From NCBI RefSeq assembly GCF_900963305.1, contig NC_042519.1, positions 8,537,501 through 8,601,500 on the forward strand: a stretch of 64,000 nucleotides of DNA, in the 5' to 3' direction. Below the pieces are notes generated by a model that was not told where the DNA came from, made no database searches, and was given only the letters and a program-made list of their open reading frames with translations. Shown piece after piece: positions 43,491 to 54,400 of the stretch. Position numbers and translations under genes: made by a program. The stretch's first letter is position 1; every line of letters starts with the position of its first letter. Source of the stretch: Echeneis naucrates (taxonomy: Eukaryota > Chordata > Actinopteri > Carangiformes > Echeneidae).

Positions 43491-45095
43491 TCAGATGTTC
43501 TCTGGCTCAGTCATGAAAGTTTTGTCGTGGGGCCTCATTTTCTTTTCTGGCTGTCTCTGAGGTACCTTGGTGATAGGTGGGAGGGGGAGCTTGCGTATTT
43601 CATGTTTAGGATTGGAAGGGGTAGTTGTGTTGGTTTGAGAAGCCTTCTCAGGTTTAAGATAATTTAATCTTATGCGAACGGGAGCCTTGGTACGCACAGA
43701 TGTGCCTTCAGACCTTCGCTTTGGTTTAGTGGGGATGTGTGGCAGAGGGCTGAACCTTGATTTACCTATAACATCTGGCTGTATCCTGGAGACTGTTGGA
43801 GGTAGGGCTAGTTTTTCTGCAGGCCCAATCAGAGCCTTGCTGGCTGCGGTGGTTGGTGCAGATCCAGTGTTTAATGTGTTGCAGATTGGTGGGAGGCAGA
43901 TCTCAGTAATTTGGTTTTTGCCAAGTTTTTCCTTACTGCTCATCTCCTTTTGGGGCACACTGGAGCTGCTCTTAGGTTGGGTGTCCACAGAGTCAGCTTC
44001 AGCTTTCTGCAAGGCCTCGGACATTTCATAGTTTTTCCTTTTTTCCCTAAGATACAGCTTTTTTGTGGTGTTTACTTGGTCAATCAGTTTGTTATTCTGG
44101 TCTTTGTATTCTTCAGCAATTTCTTTAAACATGTTTTCTGTGGCTTTTAATGCCTGGTTTTCTTTACATTTCTCTCGGAGTTTCCGCTTGAGCTGTGAGA
44201 CCTCTTCTGACTGGACTGGAGTTTCTACTTTGCACACCTGTTTCCTCAGCTCCTCACACTCCTTCTCTTTTTCCGCTATGATCTGATCCTTGCGTCTCAA
44301 TTGCCTGGCCCTCTCACTTAGCTGTGTATTTTTTGAAGCTAACTTTTCTAAATACACAGGATTTTGGTAGCATTCAATGGCTTTTTGGTCAACATAAAAT
44401 TTTAAAACCATATGCTCAGCCATTAAATCTCTTTTTTCCCGGGTTAACGTATCTATTGTTTTCTCCAAGCCGTGGCGTTGTCTCTCAATGGCAGCCATGG
44501 CTCTGTTCTTATCAGCAATCTCTTTATGATACATTTGTGCTTTGAGCTCTTTTTGTTTATGAATATGTATTTGATTTTGAAGTTTATCATTCTCTTTCCC
44601 AAGGAAGGAATTCCTTTCCTTAAGCTTTTCAACTTCTGTTCTCAATGTCTTAATTTCATTGTTGCTCAGATGTTTCCTTTCTGACTCCCTTTGTTTTTGG
44701 TTCGACAGCTGTTTGTAAAAGATGTCTCTCTGCTGTGTCACCAAATGGAAATCTTTCTCCCTCTGGGAAAAACGTCTTTTGTATTTAGTGAGCATGTTAA
44801 TGGATTGAGTTTTAGCTTCCATTTCCGCTCTTAAATCCTTAATGAGTTTGTTTAAATTCATGTTTTCATTCCTTTCGTTGCGGAGTTCAATTTTCGCTTG
44901 TCGGTAAGTCAACTTGCAGCTCTCCATGAGATTTCTTGCTGCTTCTATCTCCCTCTGAAATAAATCAACAAGGCTCCTCATTTCTTCGTCCTTCTCCAGG
45001 GGAGCCATTAAGGATTTTGTTATTGGACTGAAATCGTAATCTTGTGCCATTTCATCGGTTTTCTCCATCTCAATCTCTTCAAATAAAGGCTCCAT
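43491..45095 (-). CDS. Intronless CFAP58-related coiled-coil protein, 534 aa
   Basis: Single open frame of 535 codons with no intron, unlike every other full gene in the window. After an acidic N-terminus (MEPLFEEIEMEKTDEMAQDY) nearly all of residues 40-375 is charged and predicted coiled coil. It can be aligned by eye with the C-terminal half of CFAP58 (CCDC147), a cilium and sperm-flagellum protein: YKRRFSQREKDFHLVTQQRD with the CFAP58 NLYEAVRSDRN region, LASKNTQLSERARQL with QKIQTLQKRLISK, and YKDQNNKLIDQV...LREKRK with YKYEIERLANEL...LAQKRK. It is shorter than CFAP58 (about 870 aa) and adds a basic, Pro-rich tail (KLPLPPITKVPQRQPEKK). The likely origin is an old retrocopy or lineage-specific paralogue that stayed functional. 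A ciliary or testis role is inferred from the family only. Confidence 0.8.
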   Translation of the reverse strand: MEPLFEEIEMEKTDEMAQDYDFSPITKSLMAPLEKDEEMRSLVDLFQREIEAARNLMESCKLTYRQAKIELRNERNENMNLNKLIKDLRAEMEAKTQSINMLTKYKRRFSQREKDFHLVTQQRDIFYKQLSNQKQRESERKHLSNNEIKTLRTEVEKLKERNSFLGKENDKLQNQIHIHKQKELKAQMYHKEIADKNRAMAAIERQRHGLEKTIDTLTREKRDLMAEHMVLKFYVDQKAIECYQNPVYLEKLASKNTQLSERARQLRRKDQIIAEKEKECEELRKQVCKVETPVQSEEVSQLKRKLREKCKENQALKATENMFKEIAEEYKDQNNKLIDQVNTTKKLYLREKRKNYEMSEALQKAEADSVDTQPKSSSSVPQKEMSSKEKLGKNQITEICLPPICNTLNTGSAPTTAASKALIGPAEKLALPPTVSRIQPDVIGKSRFSPLPHIPTKPKRRSEGTSVRTKAPVRIRLNYLKPEKASQTNTTTPSNPKHEIRKLPLPPITKVPQRQPEKKMRPHDKTFMTEPENI

Positions 45096-45183
45096 TGTTT
45101 CAAACAGTTTTGATGTCTGTCGAGTTTCGCACCAGGTAGTTAGCTGGAAATGTGTCCGCGTACTGACTGAGTTCTACACACGC

Positions 45184-45266
45184 CTATATAAAGACGAAAT
45201 GATGACACGACTGTGACATCACACTGCCTTTGATCCGCCTTTTATGATGTCACGTGTGACATCATC
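45184..45266. promoter_or_regulatory. TATA-like box plus CRE-like cluster upstream of the CFAP58-like gene
   Basis: TATATAAAG at about 45185-45193 (TATATA on the minus strand as well) lies about 95 bases upstream of the minus-strand start codon. Beyond it are three CRE-like TGACATCA/TGATGTCA sites at 45214-45222, 45245-45253 and 45257-45265. The last two form a near-palindrome around an E-box CACGTG. The box matches the consensus better on the plus strand, so the promoter may work in both directions. Confidence 0.5.
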
Positions 45267-45354
45267 ATGTATGCCTTGGATCTGCGGTCTCGTGGTTTAT
45301 CACAGTGAACTGCCTTGGCCTGTTGTAGCTACATGCTAATAACTAGAAAACTCC

Positions 45355-45504
45355 ATGGAAATCTTGAGTGCCACGGCGGCCGACGAACTCAAAGACGAAC
45401 TCAGACGGTCTGCGAAATATGGCCGCACAAATGAGGAGTTCAGGTGTTGCTACGCAAATCTAGAAATTCTACTCCAGCGGAAAATATTGAATTGTGTTAA
45501 TTAG
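45355..45504 (+). CDS. Small open frame, 49 codons, unrecognised
   Basis: ATG at 45355 opens MEILSATAADELKDELRRSA and runs 49 codons to a stop at 45502-45504. The GC-richer start (GACGAACTC twice, 12 bases apart) stands out from its surroundings. It would be transcribed away from the CFAP58-like gene, with the TATA and CRE-like sites between them. No family was recognised; it could be a 5'UTR frame, a first exon or chance. Confidence 0.2.
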   Translation: MEILSATAADELKDELRRSAKYGRTNEEFRCCYANLEILLQRKILNCVN

Positions 45505-46297
45505 CTGAGACAAATGTTTGGAAATATTGAACATTAATGACATGTTTATTCTGTTTCATTTCGGGAACCTAAAAGTTTAGGAACACAACCTTAATTTTCA
45601 CAATTTCAATTAAAAAATAAACATGGGAAGCCCAAAACTGACTCACATCTTAAACACCCCACCCGTACACCCGCCGTCAGCTCTGTGTCCCGATTCTCCG
45701 TTCTCCCCTAAATCCCGCATACCTGTGCCTGGACGTCTGAACCCGGGGAGGACGTGTCCTCTCCGATATTGGAGACAGGCGCATTTTTTTTCCCCACACA
45801 AAAGTTATACCACGGAGGAAACAAAAATGTTTTCTATACATGGATGGAAACCAATTGAAGGAAGTTTAGAAGGAAGTTTCAGATAGAAAATTCTCTGACC
45901 CAGCTTGTAGCTTTTGAATGCTTGTTCTTGAAGCCTACAATTAAATCTGCAGCTTGGGCCACCAGTCAGACACAGTAAACTTTATAATAACATAGAATTA
46001 TTTCCATTAATGATTTAAAAAAATGTGTGACATCTAAATTCAAAGTCTTGGTTTTAAGTGCATGAAATGTAGTAATTATGACAGAGTTGATCTTGTGTAT
46101 GTCAGTTTCATGCCTTCATAACATTTCGAAACGGGAAACTTCATTATGTAACGACTTCTTTTTAACTGTTTCATGTGTGCCATATATGAATGGGTTTATT
46201 AAGTCATGACATAGGCCAGATATAAAAACACGAAGTGAGATCTGCGCCTCCTCCTGCGCAGCTTTGTCCTTTGTGAACTCAGAGGCTGACGACACGG
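45505..46297. other. Intergenic DNA before polr3d
   Basis: No coding exon recognised. The sequence is AT-rich, apart from a C-rich stretch around 45655-45760, until the polr3d promoter. Confidence 0.5.
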
Positions 46298-46423
46298 CGG
46301 AAGTGTCATGGCGGCGCACACTCAGCACAGTCAGGTCCGGCTATAGCGAAACACAACTTGTAATGTCTCTCCCCCTGCGACTTTGGACTTGATATCTACT
46401 CAGGGCAGCAGAGGAATCGAAAC
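46298..46423 (+). promoter_or_regulatory. polr3d: polr3d promoter and non-coding first exon
   Basis: CGGAAGTG (ETS-type) at 46298-46305 and ATGGCGGC (YY1-type) at 46308-46315 sit side by side, a usual TATA-less housekeeping start. A GTAAGT donor at 46424 would end a 5'UTR exon, joined to the acceptor at 47408 six bases before the start codon. Confidence 0.6.
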
Positions 46424-47414
46424 GTAAGTGTCCTTAGAAGCACGGAGTGTCTGCCTTGGTCTGTGGCAGCGTTAAAGTCCAGTATTTCTTCTGTGTGTGC
46501 TGTGATTTGGCCACGTGTTGCTGAATTTTTTGCTGTGTTGTTATCACAAATCTAAGGCTGTGGTGGAAAAGATGCTGTTTAAAGAGGACAGTTGGCACTT
46601 ACTCACTTAAAATGACTCCCAGCTGTCTATCTCTGAACTTCAAGCGACGCTGTGATGCATGGCTTTGTTTTTCCCTTCAATGGGACACTGATTTTCTACA
46701 TGTTCACCTTTTTATGTGACATACAACAAATTATACTGAGATACTTAAAATCTGCGAAGAAAGCAGCAATTCTTAAGGACACTATACTTATAACTGTCAA
46801 AGAAAAACAGTGCAGTTAAGTTTAATCTGTTACAGCTGAGGACTTATTGCACATGTTGTCACTTCAACAGTCACAGAAACCTAAGAACCACTTTGTCATG
46901 GTCATGTCAATACCTTATTATTTTTCAATGCAAACAAACCAAGTATATAGACAATTTATACTATAACCAGATACTCGACCACGTTTGTGAATAAGGAGCC
47001 TATGAGAAATGATCTTGAGTAACTAGTACATTGATTGACTTGCTTACTGAAAGAAATTAACTAGCATCTATCTCTACAACTGATTTAACCTTTTACTAGC
47101 ACAGCCATTTTTGAGCAAGGACGATCAAATATTTGCAGTGATTCAAATTTGTTGCTTCTCTTTGCCACAACCAATAGTAAACTGATTGTCTTTGGATTTT
47201 GTGCTGTAGATCACAAAAAACAGACATTTCAATATGACACTGTTCCTCAAATGAACATCAAACTGACCTTTTCATTTCTCTTTTTGTGGCATTTTGAACA
47301 CACAAGAACAAAAAACTAAATCAATACTGAAAGTCATTGTTTAGTTGGAGCTCTATTAGTTCAATATGATACTCACGACAATAAACATAAAAACTACAAT
47401 GTTTCCAGATTAAA

Positions 47415-49418
47415 ATGGCCGATTCAGGCTCAAATGATCCAAGTGGCCAGCGTGTGCCAGTTGCTGGAGGGAACAGTATGGGACTGCTGGGCCGCCGACC
47501 GTCAGCCGGCATCTCAACGGGTCGCCTCCCTTCAATGCGATCAAGAGACCTAACCCTTGGAGGAGTGAAAAAGGTACTTTACTTCGCTAGACATTGTGTT
47601 CAGTTAATAATAAATACATACGGTAAATTATGTATTAATCATTTGCTGATATATTTCAATTTTCTGAAAGTTGAGACCAGCTTTTGTTTATGTTTTCTGT
47701 TTTGTTTCTTTTTTTCTCTTTAGAAAACGTTTACACCCAACATTATTGGCAGAAAAGCCAAAGAGGAGTAAGTTCATAATTGCTGTTAGAGGAAAATAAA
47801 TGTCCTAGAGTAAATGTATAGAACCATATTTCTAACTGTTTAACTGTAATTTACTCTCATGACAGAACAAAAGTTGAAGATGTACAAAGGAAAGAGAGAA
47901 AGGATAATGAACGAGGTCGTGGTCCGAGAGAACGAGGCAGGGGCCGAGGTCGTGGAGAAGTCATCCAATCCCACTCTATTTTTGAGCAGGGGCCAGCTGA
48001 GATGATGATGAAAAAGAGAGGTAAATTTAATCTGGATAACAAATCTCTTACAGCTTACAAGTTTGTTTTGGGTTTAGTTTTTTTTTTTTTTTTTTTTATT
48101 AATACAATTTAGTGAGTTTGACTCTTAAACACAGGTAGCTATGAAAGTGAGAGAGATGCTCCAAGCATAGGGCCTTCACCCATCATCAATATTAAAAAGG
48201 AGAAGAGGGAGACTGAGGAAGAGACCAAAGAGATCCTTCGCAGTCTGGAGCGAGACAACGTGAGTCCTGGTTGTTTGTCGCCTTTAATAAGTCTTTCTTT
48301 CTCATGTCTTCCCCATGAATTTAACTTCCTCTTCCTATTGGCTTCGCTCAGTTTATAGACGATCCCTTCCTGAAGAGTGAACAGAGGAGCTGCCCTGTCC
48401 AGCTTCCCCTCGCTGTATCAGGCTGGGGATTCAAGGAAGAATTTAGTGAATCTTCAGTAAAAATCGAGAAGGTTGAGGATGATTGTGAAGTTATGGAGCC
48501 TGTGGTCAAAGGTAATGGCAGTTTTGGGGGGCAGGTTTGACAGCTTCACTTTGATATTTCAAATAGCTTGTGAAAGCAGGAAAATAATTCAGATCGTGCT
48601 TGCATACATAGCTGCTCTCTCAAAATACATATTATCCTCTCTTCAGTCAAACAGGAGCCAGAGGAAATGGAAATAAAGAAGACAGAGGCAACTTTCAAGC
48701 CTCCTCCACTACCTGAACCTGATATTCTTCCAGACTTGCTGCAAAGATGGAGTCTGAGCAAGGATGAGGAACTTTTATTTGTGCAGCTGCCTGACTCATT
48801 GCCTGGACAGCCTCCCACCACGGAGCACAAGCCAATGAAGACAGAGGTGCAATCAGAGGATGGACAGTCTGTTCTTCTGAAAACAGAGTCTCAGGTAAAT
48901 ACAGTCGTCATCTGTGTGTTAAATACATGATACTATTGAGGTAATATGAGGCATTTTGATCTTAAACAGGAAGAAGAAACTGAAGACAACAGTTGCAATC
49001 TGAAAGATCTGCGGGAAGGTCTTATAGGAAAGATGTTGGTGAGGAAGTCTGGCCGGGTACAACTCATACTGGGAGACGTGACTCTTAATGTATCTCTGGG
49101 AACATCATGTGCTTTTCTTCAGGTATGATTGTAGGATATTCATTAAAGTGACTCTCTCTACATCAGTTATCTTTTCTATATATTTTCAGTTTCAACACAT
49201 TTTTCTTTCCGTTTCACTGTTATTTATTTAATATAGAATAAATATTTACTCTCAGAACTATGACATGCTTTTTCTCTGCTTCCCCACCCCTGCTGTCACA
49301 GGAGCTTGTCTCTATAGGTACAGAAGGAAGGACAGGTGATTTGACTGTGTTAGGAAAAATGAAACACAAAATGGTTTGTTCCCCCGACTTTGAGGCTCTC
49401 CTGGAGGGCAGTGCTTGA
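47415..49418 (+). CDS. polr3d: RNA polymerase III subunit RPC4, 8 coding exons, 386 aa
   Basis: RPC4 (yeast Rpc53) is part of the TFIIF-like subcomplex of RNA polymerase III that makes tRNA, 5S and other small RNAs; with RPC5 it helps initiation and termination. Exons: 47415-47573, 47724-47767, 47866-48020, 48135-48259, 48352-48511, 48647-48894, 48970-49122, 49302-49418; 1161 nt in one frame, 386 aa (human 398). The N-terminal part has RLPSMRSRDLTLGGVKKKTF and TPNIIGRKAKEE, then an Arg/Gly-rich patch (RGRGPRERGRGRGRGE). The conserved C-terminal domain has LREGLIGKMLVRKSGRVQLI, LGDVTLNVSLGTSCAFLQEL and ends PDFEALLEGSA. Several VKxE-type SUMO-site matches lie between. The 5'UTR is split by a 1-kb intron. 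Poly(A) signal AATAAA is at 49737-49742. Confidence 0.96.
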
Positions 49419-49736
49419 TGCTGATCAGCCTCCTTAAGCTTGATGGATGCACTTGTGATATATGGTGATGACAAAATTCTCACTGTTACTATGGACTGCC
49501 CCCTTAGAGCTTGACATCTAATACATGCCTATCCTTTGAGTTTACAGAATGTGGCTATAATTGCATATCGAAATACAATATCTGTAAATAAGGAACATAA
49601 CTGAGGTCTTATTTGCTTCTTGAGGAACAGCAGTGTTAATTTATGGTTGAAAGAATGAATGGCGTGCCAAATATCAATTTAATTTTCAATTCACAATCTG
49701 AAATTACTTGAGATTGTACATGGATGTAAATGTGTG

Positions 49737-49742
49737 AATAAA
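49737..49742 (+). terminator. polr3d: Poly(A) signal of polr3d
   Basis: AATAAA 319 bases after the polr3d stop codon, followed by a T-rich stretch. Confidence 0.65.
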
Positions 49743-49780
49743 GAAGTTTTTGGTATTAGTATCAAATTATTAAATTGCTT

Positions 49781-49812
49781 TCTTCACTTAAAAAAAAAAG
49801 GAAAATAAATAA

Positions 49813-49848
<36 letters not shown>

Positions 49849-49926
49849 TTTTTAAACTTATCAAAGAAAACCAATATTTTTAAGTGAAGACTAATTAATA
49901 TATATATATTTCTTTGATAAGTTTAA
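49781..49926. repeat. Two interleaved perfect inverted repeats with TA runs
   Basis: TCTTCACTTAAAAA at 49781-49794 pairs exactly with 49877-49890. TTAAACTTATCAAAGAAA at 49852-49869 pairs exactly with 49909-49926. The pairs cross each other, and TA runs fill the space between. The block starts about 40 bases after the polr3d poly(A) signal. Confidence 0.8.
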
Positions 49927-50199
49927 AATTGTTGTTGACTATGATGGTTTTTTTTGGGGGGGGGTTTGTTCTTTTTCATGAAAACATGTGCCAATTAATG
50001 GCATGAGGAGTAAATGTGAAAAAGCATTTATAAGCAGTATATAAACATTCAATAACTAGTTTACATACATACTATGAAGAAGCTCTAACCATCTATACAC
50101 TAGTTGTCATAATGTAGAGAAATACCAACACCTGTGGCCCACCTCCAGATGGTGACATTATTAATTATTAAAAAAAAAAACAATAATAAGCCTTGTCAA

Positions 50200-51498
50200 T
50201 ACGAACGAGCCTTGTCTTTTACGAACAGAAACATGGCCGCCGGCCCAGCGCCCCGTGCAGTGTCCGCTCCGGACCAGCAGGGGTCAGGACAGACCTGCAG
50301 GCCCCAGCCGGTGCTACATGGGGGAGGGGGGTGTTCCGGTAGAGGGCTGGTCGGCTCCGATACGTCGCCGCCGATGTCTGCTCGTGTTGTCCACCGGGTG
50401 GAGTTTGGCTACAGTCCGCAAGACAAAGACCAGCGGTGGGCCCCTGAACCGCTGCCGAGACGGAGCTGGCCTCCCCGGGACTGAAGGTCGGTGGACCGTG
50501 AGCAGCTTTGCGTTAGCGCCGTGACGGCCTAAGGAAGCCGGCTTATGTTGAAAAAGGTTGGCTCAGCGTTTTAATGTCCACCCGGCCGGCCGTCTGAAGG
50601 ACTCGGGGCCAGCTAGCAGGGCGAGGCGGGGGACCGGAGACGGCGGTTAGCTTCCACAAGCTAACTTTAGCACGGATTTTAAGGCGTCAGTATAAACCCC
50701 CGGCATCGACACTCTGGTCGTGTCGGTGTTTGACTAACATTGTGGGGCTGGGAGGCTGCTAAACCGGCACGGAAAGGCCAGGGAAGAGACGCGTTAGCCC
50801 AGTGTTGGTGATCCGGGATGGAGCCCCTCGTTAGCCCTCCTGCTGCATCATCCGGAGGCCTCTAACGTTATCTCCGCGCCGGGCCTGACATGCAAACCTG
50901 TCTGCTCCATCTCCGAGATCAGATACACAACCACTCAAAGACGCGTTTAAAGATTAGTGTTGTGTGTTCAGTCTCAGTGTAGCCGCTGTCAGAGGTAACT
51001 CCGACGTTGATTCAGACGCCTGTCTTGCAGACGGAGAGGACTCACTGTGTTTCTGTGTGTTTGCAGGTCTGTGTGAGACCAAGCTGCAGTGGCCCCGGAT
51101 CTTCACCAGACAAGACAGCCACCTGTTGTGCTTCACTGTTTTTGTCTCTTTGGTTGCCTCTCTGTCACTGGAGGGAGGATTCGCTCAAACAACAAACACA
51201 TCTGAAGCAAGGACAATTTTTTTCCACCACAGCTGCTTTGAAGACTATTTCCCTGTTCCTGGAATTCAACTTCATGCTGTTCATGGTGAAAATAATGAAA
51301 TTCACGAATATTGCCCAAGAGGGCAATGCTAAGATGGCCTCTTGTACTTGTTTTAGTATGAGGAGAAGCTCTGTCCCTTAGTTATCTTGATGAAGGCCTT
51401 TTTCTGACAGTAGATAAAGGGCCAGGAGGTGGAGAGCCATCAGCTCTGACCTCTGGTTTCAACTATTGAATAGCTTCCATCACACTCCTGACTTCAAG
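50200..51498 (+). promoter_or_regulatory. gpat4: gpat4 promoter, CpG-rich region and 5'UTR exons
   Basis: GC- and CpG-rich DNA from about 50230 to 50900, starting with a YY1-like ACATGGCCGCC at 50231-50241, marks a TATA-less promoter. A non-coding first exon in this region is probably joined to an acceptor (TTGCAG) ending at 51066, from which a 5'UTR of about 430 bases runs to the ATG at 51499. An open frame of 84 codons from the ATG at 50233 is probably untranslated. Confidence 0.5.
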
Positions 51499-54400
51499 AT
51501 GGAGCTCTTCTTCAGCCCTTTTGACAACTTGGTGTGTATCCTGCTGGGTATCTCCTTCACTGTCTGGTTCACCCTGCTGTTGGTCTTCATCATCGTGCCT
51601 GCCATCTTTGGAGTGTCTTTTGGTATTCGACGTCTTTACATGAAAACTTTGTTAAAGATCTTTGAGGTAAGAACTTATTGAAAAATGGCCCAATATGAAT
51701 CATGCATGTTTACTTGTGGGTTGAAGTTGACGATGGGCTGTAAACACCATACCCTCAACATAAAGAGAGGAGAAGTGTTTCTCCCCATGTCTCTTTATCA
51801 TCACTCACCAAATATCCTGTTGTTAAACAAACTGTTTCTTCAATGCTTTTGGCTCTCTGCTTCAATGACAACCTTTATTTGCTCTCACTGTAGATCTTTT
51901 TTTCTTCCACACCCTTTGAATCAACACAGTGTGTTGATTATAGACAACTCAGAGCAGCTACCTGAATATAATTTCATCTAGTAATATATACAATATAGTT
52001 TCTGCTTGTCTTTAGCCTCCAAAAGTGGACATAGTTGTAACTGTCTTGTACACACTACCATGACAGTCACAGAGCAACTATTTATTTGTTATGTAAGTAG
52101 AGAAAACTGTGGGGCAGAGCATGCCAGTGAGCTGTACGTATATTGCATGTCCTCAGGGTTGCCTTTTTTCCATTGTAGAAATGAATATAAACCATGGCAT
52201 GGCACTACTGGATATGTATCTGGTATAACTACGTCTACCTTTGGTGTAGCTTCACTAGTAAAGCTGTCATCACTTTCTAACATATACACTGAGAGCAGGT
52301 CTTGTGCCAGAAATAAATGCACAAGTGGGAGATGAGAGATTTTCTCAGCTCATGACTCCACTAGCAACCATGAGCTTCAGAGAAAAGGTCAAAGGGCAGC
52401 TATGTTTGTACCTGGTTTGTACCATTTCTCTTAGCATGTTGAGGTTTGTCTTGGGTGTGATAAGGTGTAAGTCAAGGCTTTTTCTAACTCTTATACAAAA
52501 TGCTTTATATAAAAAAGTCTTCTCTTTCATTTGCAAGTCTAGAACCACATCGCTAATCGGATGGGCCGGCTTAATTTTGTTTTTGTCTTACTAAAGAAAG
52601 CAGTTCTATGTGATCCTTCTCACCACTCAAACAATCATGTTCAACTGCTGCTGCATTTTCTGATAACTCAGTAGTACAGCTAGTCACAACATAAACTATC
52701 AATAAAATAATTTAATGTGCAGTAATGTTTGTGCCCTGTCAGTCTTGATAGTTGCATAAATGTCTTAAAACTTTTTAACCATTTGTTAGGTTAGGGTGAG
52801 TTTGGTAGCCACATATTATATAAAAATGTGTCAGACAAAGAAAGGTTTGGACCAATGTCATAAAAAAGATGTGCATCCATTGATTGAAATATGGAGAAAA
52901 ACCAGTCACACGCCTTAAAGACATCATGTTTTTTGTTTTGTTTTTTTCTCCTTTGCACGGCGTCTTTAGCCTTGAGGTGCAGGCAAAAACAGTGTATTAC
53001 TCAACATTTTTGGAATTTGTGACCTTGACTCGACCCTGAATCTATGATCTGTGCAAACATGCAAGTGCAGATGACATTGCTGCGCTGTACGCCAGTCTAC
53101 TTCTGAACGTGCCATTTTCTTCGGGTTCTAGTTTCAACATTGATAAGAGCAAGCTTGGCATTCTGTGGTATGAAGTGTAGTCTGGTACTGTGCAAATCCA
53201 GCGCCTCCCAGTCCATAACTTCCTCATCACTGCTGCTTGTCTTACAGTGAGGAGAACACTATGTCCTTTTCCTACCTCTCAGTGGACATTACCTCTTAGT
53301 TATTGTTTTAGTATGAACGTGTGTATAAATCTTTATGCTTTTGATTCACACAATGCATTTTTATTACTTAGTTGTATAAATTATAAGCCATGTGTATTAA
53401 AGGCCTCTGTGAATTAAGAATCTCTTTACTCAGCTTTAACAACAGTTTACAAAATAAACAACCAAACACAGAATAGATAGGTTAACAACAGAAAACATCA
53501 TCAGTCAGCTCTTGTGACTCTGTGACCATAATGAAGAAATTTCTTGTGTTGAAATGAAGAAAGTTAGCTAATAAATCATGTTGCGATATGCAGAAGTTCA
53601 GGAAGCAGTGTGGACTGTATTTATTGTGTTTTGGGGCCTTCATGGGTTTTTGTTCCTTTCCTCTAGTGGGCCACACTTAGGATAGAAAGAGGAGCAAAAG
53701 AAAAGAATCACCCTCTTTACAAACCCTATTCAAATGGTAAGATGTGCTACCAGTTTGTTTCGACACGCATTCATGCACAGTGAGTTTATTTGTTTCAAAG
53801 GCAAGTAATGCTGATATACTGTCTCTGGCTTGTTCAGCAATCATTGCCAGAGAGCCAACCTCCTTGGAGCAGGAGATCAAGGAGATCCGGCGGAGTGGCA
53901 GCAACAGAGACTTTGACTCAGCCTCTGAGTTTGAGATGTCTGACATCTTCTATTTTGCGCGGCGGGGAGTGGAGAGCATCATGGATGATGAGGTGACCAA
54001 GCGGTTCTCTGCTGAGGAGTTGGAGTCCTGGAATCTACTGACCCGCAGCAACTATAACTTCCACTACATCAGTCTGAGGTTGACCGTCCTCTGGGGGCTG
54101 GGCCTGCTGATCCGCTATGGCTTCCTGCTACCTCTCAGGTAGGAGCTGTACTTCCAGTACAGAGTTTGTTTGATTTCAAAAGTGTAACTCTTACATCTCT
54201 AAACTCAAGACTCAACATACTGACAAAGGTACAATTTACATTTTAGTTTGATCTCGACAAGTAACTAGTGGTTTAATATGGCAATAATATTGGACAGTGA
54301 CACTGACGCTTGTGTTGTGTATGTAATATGAAGTTGTGTAATATTGAACGAACAAATGTGTTTCTTCCGCTCTGTTTTTAAGTTTCTCAAAACAGAATTT

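Noticed and set aside
43672-44684. Several plus-strand frames opposite the CFAP58-like gene
   Set aside because: They are antisense shadows of the coiled-coil coding strand, rich in Phe, Leu and Ser as expected from reversed Lys/Glu codons.
50233-50484. Open frame beginning MAAGPAPRAV in the CpG-rich region before gpat4
   Set aside because: Low-complexity, GC-driven composition next to a YY1-like start element; more likely 5'UTR or promoter than coding.
53042-53230. 62-codon minus-strand frame in gpat4 intron 1
   Set aside because: Not recognised and has no supporting context; treated as intronic noise.
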